Position numbers and translations under genes: made by a program. 37,053 nt of DNA, taken from IMG/VR virus record IMGVR_UViG_3300037225_000467, positions 1 to 37,053 of that record, one strand, 5' to 3'. The notes beneath the pieces are model-generated. The model made no database searches and had not been told where the DNA came from. It saw only the letters and a program-made list of their open reading frames with translations. This DNA is from a virus. Below, one piece after another: positions 21,462 through 28,530 of this stretch. How positions within the stretch are numbered: position 1 is the stretch's first letter; the number at the start of each line of letters is the position of its first letter.

Positions 21462-21535
21462 CGCGGGGTGACGCAATCTGACAGCGTGCTTGGCTCATAA
21501 TCAAGTTGTTGTGGGTTTAAATCCCACCCCCGCAA
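21462..21535 (+). tRNA. tRNA with CAU anticodon, initiator-like
   Basis: A full cloverleaf of 74 bases can be drawn: acceptor CGCGGGG (21462-21468) with CCCCGCA (21528-21534), D stem ACGC/GCGT, anticodon stem CTTGG/TCAAG with loop CTCATAA (anticodon CAT at 21496-21498), T stem GTGGG/CCCAC, and A73. The first pair is a C1:A72 mismatch, the mark of bacterial initiator tRNA, and the acceptor equals that of E. coli tRNA-fMet. Departures: the three G:C pairs of the initiator anticodon stem are absent, the T loop is TTTAAAT instead of TTCAAAT, and the D loop has a single G. CCA is not encoded; CTTTTTT follows and could end transcription. It may be a functional divergent initiator or a decoy. Confidence 0.8.
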
Positions 21536-21661
21536 CTTTTTTAGATGCCATTACAAAATTTGCAACAATGGCTCGCATTTTGTACAGGATAATTAATCCA
21601 TACAAGCAATTCGTCTATGGTTTTTATAATTTTATAAATTTCATCACTTGGTTTCACTTTT

Positions 21662-22042
21662 TTAGCTCTCCTGTTTTGGTCTGCCCTGCTTTACTTCGAC
21701 AATAGATTCTAATGCGGATAGAAAAACCATATTATTTGATTTGTCTAATAGAATTAAAGCCGCGCGCAAAATTTCTGATTTATTTATCGAGAACTTAAAT
21801 TCTAACGCCCGGTCTTTGCATTTTTTGATCAATAAATAATCATTTTGAGGAAAAGTAAAAGTATCTTTTTTAACGCCCTGCCCCACCCTCTTTTTTTTCA
21901 ATCTAAATTTTTCCTGTGGATTATCTTCAAAAATAGTTTCGGCTTTTTCTAAACGTTCCGCCAGGGTAGTTTGTTTATTAGCAATAGTGTCTCGTTCATT
22001 TGCGAGGCTAGATTTTAATGCGGCACCTAAATTTTTTTTCAT
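21662..22042 (-). CDS. Ribbon-helix-helix partition partner of ParA
   Basis: 126 residues from the ATG at 22042; an in-frame ATG 13 codons earlier at 22081 is also possible and neither has a good ribosome site. The N-terminal half is helical and charged (ALKSSLANERDTIANKQTTL). The C-terminal part contains DTFTFPQNDYLLIKKCKDRA and FSINKSEILRAALILLDKSN, the beta-strand plus two helices of a ribbon-helix-helix fold. It directly follows parA, as centromere-binding ParB/ParR-type partners do. Repeats TTAATAGTTAATA overlap the start, which suggests self-regulation. Confidence 0.7.
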   Translation of the reverse strand: MKKNLGAALKSSLANERDTIANKQTTLAERLEKAETIFEDNPQEKFRLKKKRVGQGVKKDTFTFPQNDYLLIKKCKDRALEFKFSINKSEILRAALILLDKSNNMVFLSALESIVEVKQGRPKQES

Positions 22043-22080
22043 AATAGTATTTATAATATTAATAGTTAATATAGTTTGCA

Positions 22081-22140
22081 TAATTTACTTTTGGTAATTA
22101 AGGAATTTCTTATTTTCCTTTAATTACGAGAAGTAAATTA
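22081..22140. repeat. 60-bp near-perfect palindrome between parA and its partner
   Basis: TAATTTACTT at 22081-22090 is complementary to AAGTAAATTA at 22131-22140, and TAATTAAGGAA pairs with TTCCTTTAATTA around a nine-base centre. The whole intergenic space is a single imperfect dyad. It may be the partition site (centromere), an operator or an RNA hairpin. Confidence 0.7.
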
Positions 22141-22148
22141 TAAATAAT

Positions 22149-22802
22149 TTAATTAGATAAAATAGTTAATACCTCATCTCGCAAGCGCGTTACTTCAAAT
22201 ATAGCTTTTTCCGCATCTTTAAGATCATAAACAGTACCGCCAAAAACCGCTGATTGTCTATAAGCGGTACGCAAATACAAAGTATTTTGTAAGCGAGGGA
22301 TTCCAAAATCATCTAATACATCTAAAGCTTCTTTGTTTAGATTGGTATTTGGTTGGCACATATTAGCAACTAATCGCGCCTGTAATGATTCATTGATATC
22401 TTTGGTTTGTTCTATTAGTTTTTGGATTCCTACGGCGGCCCATAGATCGGCCGGGCTTGGAATAACTGGCACGATAACTAAATCAGAAACTAATAGCGCG
22501 GATTGAGGGGTTGCACTATCAACGGCTGGCGGGCAATCGATTAATATAAAACCATATTGTCCCACGTATTTTTTGATTTCTCGATGTACTTTACTTCCTG
22601 CCGCACTAAGACCTGCTATTGTAGCAGGAAAAGGTTTTGTATCTTCGGCATTAGCTGCCCAACGGGTTGCCGTGCCCTGAGGATCTGCATCAACCACAAG
22701 CACCTTATGGCCGGCAATACCTAACGATCCGGCTAGTTGCATTGTAATAGTAGTTTTACCGCAACCGCCTTTTTGATTGGCGAGCGAAATAATCTTAGTC
22801 AT
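22149..22802 (-). CDS. parA: ParA partition ATPase
   Basis: 217 residues, the small type without an N-terminal HTH. Deviant Walker A KGGCGKTT (residues 11-18), ADPQGTATRW after it, and LIDCPPAVD as Walker B region identify a ParA/MinD-type ATPase. The chain continues with PVIPSPADLWAAVGIQKLIE. It should position plasmid copies on the nucleoid together with the small ribbon-helix-helix partner downstream. The ATG follows AGGAGACC. Repeated AT-rich motifs lie in the 380 bases upstream. Its presence is the main evidence for plasmid-type prophage maintenance. Confidence 0.92.
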   Translation of the reverse strand: MTKIISLANQKGGCGKTTITMQLAGSLGIAGHKVLVVDADPQGTATRWAANAEDTKPFPATIAGLSAAGSKVHREIKKYVGQYGFILIDCPPAVDSATPQSALLVSDLVIVPVIPSPADLWAAVGIQKLIEQTKDINESLQARLVANMCQPNTNLNKEALDVLDDFGIPRLQNTLYLRTAYRQSAVFGGTVYDLKDAEKAIFEVTRLRDEVLTILSN

Positions 22803-22819
22803 TATGGTCTCCTGGATAA

Positions 22820-23180
22820 TGATATTAATAGTTCATAATATATTAACAATATTAATAGTTAATATGATTTGGATGATTACTATAGTTTATAATTGTTTAA
22901 TTGTAAATACTGTTTTTACTATTTGTTGCAAATAGTATTAATAGTAATAACCGTTAATAGATTAATAACAGTATTGTTAGTTTATTCTGTATAAGAATCA
23001 AAGAGTTATCCACAATGTTATTAACAGTATCAATAGTAATAACTATTAATATCGTATTGATTATTGTTGGGTTATTTATCTATATGTATAGTTATGCCAA
23101 TTTTATACCTGATTTATAACTATTTTTGGAATACTATTAATACCGTTAATATGATTAATATTATTAATAGTTAATACGAT
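22820..23180. repeat. AT-rich repeat region with DnaA box, candidate second origin or centromere
   Basis: The gene-free stretch 22803-23180 holds many copies of ATTAATAGT(T/A)A-type units on both strands, for example at 22823, 22850, 22937 and 23160. Two 26-base direct repeats, 22934-22959 and 23026-23051, differ at three positions and flank a perfect DnaA box. More units lie at about 23507-23555 and at 22040-22070. Such an array upstream of parA fits a partition site or replication origin. Confidence 0.65.
23006..23014 (+). promoter_or_regulatory. DnaA box TTATCCACA
   Basis: A perfect consensus DnaA-binding nonamer, placed between two 26-base direct repeats in the AT-rich region ahead of parA. 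Single occurrence noticed here. Confidence 0.7.
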
Positions 23181-23351
23181 TTAATGGAATAACGCGAGAA
23201 GGAAAAATATAACAAGTATCACGGCCGCTATACTAGAAATCATTTTACAGACTTCCCATAAAACATCTGGTTTTTTAAATCCGCAATGTGGACATAACTT
23301 TGCAGAGCTCGACATCTCTTTCTGACATTCTTTACATTTAATCAAAGCCAT
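23181..23351 (-). CDS. Small zinc-ribbon membrane protein
   Basis: A 56-residue frame, ATG at 23351, with GAGGAAAATT upstream. The first half is a zinc ribbon (CKECQKEM then CPHCGF), the second a membrane helix (MISSIAAVILVIFFLLALF). Small ribbon-plus-helix proteins of this kind are common in phages and bacteria; the role is unknown. It lies upstream of parA on the same strand, separated by the repeat region. Confidence 0.7.
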   Translation of the reverse strand: MALIKCKECQKEMSSSAKLCPHCGFKKPDVLWEVCKMISSIAAVILVIFFLLALFH

Positions 23352-23506
23352 AATTTTCCTCGTTTATATTAAGTATAAAAGCTCCCATTTTAACGAAATC
23401 TCTATAATAATCAATATGTTGCAAAAAAACGTGGGATCTTTAGCGTTTTGCCCACCTTATTTATCTATAGCGCCCGCAATCTTCCTCTTTGACTCCCTAT
23501 TAATAG

Positions 23507-23571
23507 TATTAACAGTATGTATGGCATTAATAGTTAAGATAGTTAATATCGTTAATAATTAGTGATATACT
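23507..23571 (+). promoter_or_regulatory. Repeat cluster and possible ferritin promoter
   Basis: Several ATTAATAGT-like units lie in 23507-23555. TTAATA at 23543-23548 and TATACT at 23566-23571 are spaced by 17 bases and face the ferritin gene, so the repeats overlap the promoter. Bases 23352-23506 show nothing recognisable. Confidence 0.4.
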
Positions 23572-23594
23572 ATAAGCCTATCTCTATCCCAGTA

Positions 23595-23611
23595 ATTCGG
23601 AAATTCCGAAT
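23595..23611. promoter_or_regulatory. 17-bp palindrome just ahead of the ferritin ribosome site
   Basis: ATTCGGAA-A-TTCCGAAT is a perfect dyad ten bases ahead of the ferritin start. In RNA it can form a six-pair hairpin with a five-base loop directly before AGGTG. It could be an operator or a translational control hairpin. Confidence 0.6.
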
Positions 23612-23621
23612 AGGTGCCAAT

Positions 23622-24152
23622 ATGCAAACATCAAACGCGTTAACAATTCTTTTAAATAATCAAATAACTGCTGAACTTTTTTCATCCAATCTATATTTAG
23701 GAATGGCCATTCAATTCAAAAAAAATAATTATCTTGGATTTGCTGCTTACATGCTTGATAAAGCAGAAGAGGAGAGGGGACATGCGCTAAGATTTATAGA
23801 CTTTATGGGTAAAGCGAATATTGTTATAACTTTAGAAGAGATTGAATCGCCGGAATCAATGTTAAGCCAAATTAAAACCTGTGTTGATGCTTTTATGGCG
23901 GCCTATTATCATGAAGTAAAGATAACGGGAACAATACACATGCTTATTAAACAAGCAACGTTAGATGGCAATTATCCGGTATTATCTTTTTTGCGAGAGT
24001 TTGTAGATGAGCAAGTAGAGGAAGAAGACGAAGCATTGACAGTATATGAAAAAAGTCAAGGGATTATTTCTGATATTGGTGCTATGCAGGCCATGGATTG
24101 TCATTTTAGTAAAATTTATGGCAACTTGGCCAAAATAAAATTAGAGCTGTAA
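23622..24152 (+). CDS. Ferritin (non-haem, FtnA-like)
   Basis: 176 residues from the ATG at 23622, with AGGTG upstream; a longer frame to 23562 includes the promoter region. Alignment by eye to bacterial ferritin gives all ferroxidase ligands: E18, E51, H54, E98, Q131 and E134. The motifs are TAELFSSNLYL, AEEERGHALRF, YYHEVKIT and DEQVEEEDE. The length is normal for a 24-subunit cage that oxidises and stores iron. An intact ferritin is unusual cargo for a phage or phage-plasmid. It is followed at once by a small metal-binding-type protein and an acetyltransferase in the same unit. It could give the host an advantage under iron or oxidative stress; that is inference. Confidence 0.9.
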   Translation: MQTSNALTILLNNQITAELFSSNLYLGMAIQFKKNNYLGFAAYMLDKAEEERGHALRFIDFMGKANIVITLEEIESPESMLSQIKTCVDAFMAAYYHEVKITGTIHMLIKQATLDGNYPVLSFLREFVDEQVEEEDEALTVYEKSQGIISDIGAMQAMDCHFSKIYGNLAKIKLEL

Positions 24153-24155
24153 TGC

Positions 24156-24458
24156 GTGAAAACCCTTTCTTATAAAATAATTTTTGTGCCATCTAATATC
24201 ATCGCTGGCTATGATGGTATGAATTATTATGCTGCTCAAGAACTTGGTTTTGATTATTCTTTTGATAAAGATCAGATATTAGTAAACAAAGAATTAAGTT
24301 TTTTGTTTAAAATACAAACCATAATCCATGAAATTACAGAAATTAATTATATGAAACAAGGAGTGCATTACTGGCGCGCGCATAAACACGCTTACGAAGC
24401 AGAAAATGATAAAAATAAAATAAAATTATTTGAAACTGCACTAAAAGGCAAGATATGA
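24156..24458 (+). CDS. Small zincin-like protein with HExxE motif
   Basis: 100 residues. The start is GTG at 24156, three bases after the ferritin stop; an overlapping ATG is in a frame that closes at once. IIHEITEINYMKQGVHYWRA followed by HKHAYEAEN gives a set of His/Glu residues similar to short phage proteins with HExxE...HxxxxE that look like metallopeptidase remnants. No secretion signal. The neighbouring genes overlap it. A role in metal handling would match the ferritin, but this is speculation. Confidence 0.65.
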   Translation: MKTLSYKIIFVPSNIIAGYDGMNYYAAQELGFDYSFDKDQILVNKELSFLFKIQTIIHEITEINYMKQGVHYWRAHKHAYEAENDKNKIKLFETALKGKI

Positions 24459-24934
24459 ACGATCTAAGAATTTGGCAAGCAATCTCGGAAGACATCCAGG
24501 AAATATGCGGTTTAAGCAAGGAACTAACGGAATATGACCGGCAATTTGATTCTACTATTAGCTTAAACTGGAACATTGAAGATTATATAAAAAAGTCAAT
24601 ACATGAAAATTTTGTAGTAGTAGCAGAAAAAAATGATGAAATAATTGGATATCTTATTTGTTCACAAGGAAACATTGAAGATTATCGAAATAATCACATT
24701 TTAGAAATTGAAGAATTATTTGTAAAAGATGGGTTTCGATCTCTCGGAGTCGGAAAAAGATTAATCAATTATGCGCTTGATTGGTTAAAAGAAGCCATTA
24801 AAGAGCAGGGCATAACAAGCGACGGGATTAGGGTTTCGGTTAAAGTATTAGCTAAAAACAATAGGGCAATTAGATTTTACCGAGAGATGGGTTTTGTCGA
24901 TTACGATCTAATAATGGAAATGGAGATTAAGTAA
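24455..24934 (+). CDS. GNAT N-acetyltransferase
   Basis: 159 residues of the GNAT fold. The acetyl-CoA site is EIEELFVKDGFRSLGVGKRL, with R-S-L-G-V-G-K as the P-loop-like motif A, and the closing AKNNRAIRFYREMGFVDYDL is motif B. The substrate is unknown; candidates are aminoglycosides, polyamines or proteins. The ATG overlaps the preceding gene by four bases. It belongs to the ferritin cargo unit. Confidence 0.88.
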   Translation: MNDLRIWQAISEDIQEICGLSKELTEYDRQFDSTISLNWNIEDYIKKSIHENFVVVAEKNDEIIGYLICSQGNIEDYRNNHILEIEELFVKDGFRSLGVGKRLINYALDWLKEAIKEQGITSDGIRVSVKVLAKNNRAIRFYREMGFVDYDLIMEMEIK

Positions 24935-25105
24935 ATGTTATTTAAAAAGATAATATGTTGGCTATTTGGACATAAAAAATATAATCCTAAAGTATTAAAA
25001 GGAGGTGATTTTTTATGGATGGAAGACGAGTTAAATCAAAAACTAATAAGCATTAATATTTGCAAACGATGCGGGGAATTGTATACGGATCTATGCAGAA
25101 AATAA
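24935..25105 (+). CDS. Small zinc-ribbon-type phage protein
   Basis: A 56-residue frame starting at the base after the GNAT stop. MLFKKIICWLFGHKK followed later by CKRCGELYTDLC is the typical arrangement of tiny phage proteins with a hydrophobic, basic start and a Cys pair at the end. Coupled to the GNAT gene. Function unknown. Confidence 0.6.
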   Translation: MLFKKIICWLFGHKKYNPKVLKGGDFLWMEDELNQKLISINICKRCGELYTDLCRK

Positions 25106-25109
25106 CTTA

Positions 25110-25118
25110 TGTTATAAT
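25110..25118 (+). promoter_or_regulatory. Extended -10 promoter ahead of terminase genes
   Basis: TGTTATAAT is a consensus extended -10 (TGnTATAAT) 39 bases before the small terminase gene. There is no good -35 box, which fits an activated late promoter or a stand-alone extended -10. Confidence 0.45.
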
Positions 25119-25156
25119 TAATTCTATTATTAAAAGCAGAACAAAAGCTGATTGAT

Positions 25157-25618
25157 ATGTCGCAGCATCCAAATTCGTTAAAAAATCTTGTACCTTTTGT
25201 TAAAGGGGGTGACATTCCAAAATCACCTGGCAGACCCAAGGGTTTAGTACCCGTATCGCTTTCGCTTAAAAGGCTTTTAAAAACAAATTTAGATAATTTG
25301 CCGTTAGAAGGCGAATTAAAGATGTTGGTAGATAAATTAGGCTTAAAAAGTGTATCAGAAATGATGGCGTTAAAATTAGTTCTTTTGACTTTCTCGCAAA
25401 ACCCCACCGCTTCATTGTCTGCCATTAAAGAAGCAATGGATAGAACCGAGGGGCAGTCAACACAAAATATAAATATTACGCAAACAGATGACGCAACAGA
25501 ACTCACAACGGAACAGTTGGAAGCAATCTACGAAGGCCGAGCAAATTTTGAAGATGTCCTCGGAACAGCAGAGAGCGTTAGCGGGCCTGATGCTAGCGGA
25601 AAGGAAGGTGCAAAGTAA
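25157..25618 (+). CDS. terS: Terminase small subunit
   Basis: 153 residues. The start NSLKNLVPFVKGGDIPKSPG continuing RPKG is the typical 'gRPKG' beginning of many small phage terminase proteins; helical DNA-binding region follows, then AIKEAMDRTEGQ and an acidic C-terminal tail for contact with the large subunit. The 3' end overlaps the large-subunit gene. It should recognise the packaging site. Assigned by pattern and position. Confidence 0.7.
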   Translation: MSQHPNSLKNLVPFVKGGDIPKSPGRPKGLVPVSLSLKRLLKTNLDNLPLEGELKMLVDKLGLKSVSEMMALKLVLLTFSQNPTASLSAIKEAMDRTEGQSTQNINITQTDDATELTTEQLEAIYEGRANFEDVLGTAESVSGPDASGKEGAK

Positions 25619-26930
25619 AACAGGAACGTTTGAAGATTGGCTAAAAACTGTTTCTCCTGATTATAATTGGGATTTGCCATATTTAATCAAAATCCGTGAA
25701 TGCCTTGATAGAATTATTAATGGAGAGAACCTTAAGCTATTGATTATAGCGCCCCCTAGACATGGAAAGAGTTTGCATACCACTATTCATTTTCCTGCAT
25801 TTTTCCTTGAAAAACTTCCTACAAAAAAAGTAATTATTGCAGCATATAATCAAGATTTCTCTAGCGATTTTTCCACGGATATAAGGAGAATCGTAGCATC
25901 AAGAGTAGGAATTGGTGATAAATGCACAATTAAAGCATGGAATACTAAGCAAGGAGGGGGTTTAAGGTCTGTTAGCGTACAGGCTGGAGCAACCGGAAAA
26001 GGAGCGAATCTTTTTATTATTGATGATCCAATTCGCGGTAATGATGATGCAGACAGCCAATTAAAGCGAGACAAAATCTGGAAAACATATTTACGCGATT
26101 TAAGGTCAAGGGTTTTACCTGATGGAACCTCGTTTATTTTAATACAAACCGCATGGCATTATGATGATCTAGCTCACAGAATAATGAATAGTAATGATGC
26201 TGAAAATTGGATTGTTTTAAAATTTCCCGCATTGGCTACCGAAGGGGATATGTTGGGACGCATGCCCGGCCAAGCTCTATGGCCGGAAAAATTCAATGAA
26301 AAATTTTTACTTGACCTAAGAAAAGACGATCCATCGGGTTTTGCGGCCTTATATCAAGGCAGCCCAGAAATAGATGGAGGAAATATTTTCAAACGTGATG
26401 ACTGGCAAAGATATACTTCTTTGCCTGCTTCTTTTGATTATAAATTACAGTCTATTGATACTGCGTGGGAAACAAAAAAACAAAACGATTATTCGGTATG
26501 TACTACATGGGGGGTAAAAGATAGTAATATTTATTTAATCGATCTATGGCGTGAGAAAGTTGAATATCCCGAATTAAAACAACAAATAGAAAATTTATTT
26601 AATTATTACAAACCTAATGTGCAATTAATTGAAAATGAACAATCGGGACGCGGAGCTATTCAAGAGCTTAGACGCAATACAAACATACCCTTAATGGCCA
26701 TTGATCCCAAACAATTTGGCGCCAAAGATGTAAGGGCTAGGGCTTGCGCTATTTTGGTTAGAAATAAAAAAGTTTTTATTCCGGCAAATGTCAATAATGG
26801 ATTTGTATTAGATTTTTTGGACGAAACCGCGGCCTTTCCAAAAGGGAAACATGATGATATAGTGGACACGGTTAGTATGGCATTAAATTACATTATATAT
26901 AATAGCAATGATCCAATCTCAATAATTTAG
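25554..26930 (+). CDS. terL: Terminase large subunit
   Basis: 458 residues from the ATG at 25554; in-frame starts at 25488 and 25590 are possible because the gene overlaps terS and no site is decisive. The ATPase has Walker A APPRHGKS (66-73) and Walker B LFIIDD (153-158). The C-terminal RNase-H-like nuclease shows SIDTAWETKKQNDYS, LIENEQSG and KHDDIVD, with acidic residues for two metals. It packages DNA into the prohead through the portal. The stop codon is already part of the conserved RNA element ahead of portal. Confidence 0.93.
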   Translation: MSSEQQRALAGLMLAERKVQSKTGTFEDWLKTVSPDYNWDLPYLIKIRECLDRIINGENLKLLIIAPPRHGKSLHTTIHFPAFFLEKLPTKKVIIAAYNQDFSSDFSTDIRRIVASRVGIGDKCTIKAWNTKQGGGLRSVSVQAGATGKGANLFIIDDPIRGNDDADSQLKRDKIWKTYLRDLRSRVLPDGTSFILIQTAWHYDDLAHRIMNSNDAENWIVLKFPALATEGDMLGRMPGQALWPEKFNEKFLLDLRKDDPSGFAALYQGSPEIDGGNIFKRDDWQRYTSLPASFDYKLQSIDTAWETKKQNDYSVCTTWGVKDSNIYLIDLWREKVEYPELKQQIENLFNYYKPNVQLIENEQSGRGAIQELRRNTNIPLMAIDPKQFGAKDVRARACAILVRNKKVFIPANVNNGFVLDFLDETAAFPKGKHDDIVDTVSMALNYIIYNSNDPISII

Positions 26931-27022
26931 CGGCGCATACCGCTTGTCATTTATCGGGCTAATCCCGATACTTCAACTGTTTCTACAGTTAAATAAGTCT
27001 ATCTATGGCGATTTTATTTAAC
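26929..27022 (+). ncRNA. Conserved four-stem RNA element, copy A (portal leader)
   Basis: Stems on the + strand: AGCGG/CCGCT (26929-26944), TATCGGG/CCCGATA (26952-26970), AACTGT/ACAGTT (26975-26990), and GTTAAATAA/TTATTTAAC (26988-27022) whose 5' arm overlaps the third stem. The sequence TCTATCTATGGCG lies in the last loop. Most of the bases recur at 34866-34979, upstream of the major capsid gene. It ends a few bases before the portal ribosome site. Confidence 0.75.
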
Positions 27023-27036
27023 AAATAGGAACACGT

Positions 27037-28530
27037 ATGGCCAGTTCAATTTTAGATATCATCACAAAAATACTCCCTTTCAGCTTAGAATATAAAGTAA
27101 ACAATCCAAGTGTTCCAACTGGATTACCGTTATATCCAACCGGCGATAAACCAATATTATTTTCACCAGAAGCAATTTTATTTTGGTTAGAATGCGCCCC
27201 CGTAGCCACGGCAGTAGATAAAATAGCTTTAGAAGTATCGTCAATTAAACCATTAATTTTTGATACGCAAACTGAAAAATATATTGATAATCATCCGATT
27301 TTTGATTTGCTAGAAAAGCCCGACGCCGATATAACATATAAAGAATTCATACATAGCATAATTACTTTTTATTTAATCACTGGAAATGTTTTTTTACGTG
27401 CGATAGGGCACATAGATAACCCACCAAAAACACTTCGTGTTGTGCCGTCGCAAGGTGTAACTATTGTTGCAGATTTTGATGGATATGCGCGCAATATAAC
27501 TACTAGGATTTTGGCATTAATTGATTTATTCAATCGTGTAGAGGTGAAAGAACAGAATCAAGTTAGGCATAGATATTATGCTAACGATTTTAAAGAATGT
27601 TATCACATTCGTACGTTCAACCCTTATATTGGTTCCAATATGGTCTATGGGGTAAGCCCGCTTAACCATGTCTTTTACGAAATGAAACAATACGTTGATA
27701 GCTCAAAACATAATCTCTCAACCCTTCAGCGTGGCACTAGATTTAGCGGTATTTTTTCTATTAAAAATAGAATGCTGCCGAAAGAACAGCGACAAAGAAT
27801 GGAAGAACAAATCAATGTTGCTATGGGTGGTTCTAATAATGCCGGTCGCACTATGCTTATTGATGACGACGTCCAATTCCAAGATCTAATCAAAAATATT
27901 CGTGATATGGATTATGCGGTTATGAAACAACAAGTAACAACAGCTATTTATAATGCACTTAAAATTCCATTGCCGCTAATCAATCCTGAACATATGACTT
28001 TGGCAAACATGGATGCTGCAAAATTGCTACTCTATGATAATGCCGTTTTGCCTATTACCAATAGAATTTTTGAAGAATTAACTAATTTTCTAATGCCGCG
28101 ATATGGCGATAAAGAAGGGCGGTACATATTGACTTATCGGCAAGATGATATACCAGCATTATTGCCACGCAAAAACGAACAAATACAAATTCAGCAAAAA
28201 AGTCAAATGTTCACGATTAATGAATTACGTAATGAATACGGCGCCGACCCGATTGATGGCGGTAATAATCTTTATGGTAATGCGACACTTGTTCCGATCG
28301 CCGAGGATTCATCGGGAACGTATAAGGTTGATGATTTAGAAAAAGACGATGTCAATACCGAAAATGTACCACGTGGAACAACTGAAGATGAGGAAGCGGA
28401 CAAAGAAGCTATTGCGGTCACAAAAGAAAAGTTTGTAACGGTTTTAGCTCAGCAAAAAGATACTGACGGAACCCGCAGATTTACCGATGACGACATAAAA
28501 GAAATGGCTGGAAGGCATTATGGCGATTGA
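27037..28530 (+). CDS. Portal protein, HK97 gp3-like
   Basis: 497 residues. The order of conserved segments is that of siphovirus-type portals: ATAVDKIALEVSSIKPLIFD near the start, HPIFDLLEKPDADIT, then a fold with LITGNVFLRAIG, the central VYGVSPL (membrane-facing wing region) and a helical stem (MEEQINVAMGGSNNAGRT). The C-terminal part is acidic. It forms the dodecameric ring for DNA entry. The ATG has a TAGGAAC site and stands 15 bases after the conserved RNA element. It overlaps the MuF gene by 11 bases. Confidence 0.9.
   Translation: MASSILDIITKILPFSLEYKVNNPSVPTGLPLYPTGDKPILFSPEAILFWLECAPVATAVDKIALEVSSIKPLIFDTQTEKYIDNHPIFDLLEKPDADITYKEFIHSIITFYLITGNVFLRAIGHIDNPPKTLRVVPSQGVTIVADFDGYARNITTRILALIDLFNRVEVKEQNQVRHRYYANDFKECYHIRTFNPYIGSNMVYGVSPLNHVFYEMKQYVDSSKHNLSTLQRGTRFSGIFSIKNRMLPKEQRQRMEEQINVAMGGSNNAGRTMLIDDDVQFQDLIKNIRDMDYAVMKQQVTTAIYNALKIPLPLINPEHMTLANMDAAKLLLYDNAVLPITNRIFEELTNFLMPRYGDKEGRYILTYRQDDIPALLPRKNEQIQIQQKSQMFTINELRNEYGADPIDGGNNLYGNATLVPIAEDSSGTYKVDDLEKDDVNTENVPRGTTEDEEADKEAIAVTKEKFVTVLAQQKDTDGTRRFTDDDIKEMAGRHYGD

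Noticed and set aside
21462-21535. tRNA 3' end as an attachment site of an integrative phage
   Set aside because: It is a whole tRNA with its own -10 box, and no integrase lies in the window; cannot be excluded but not supported.
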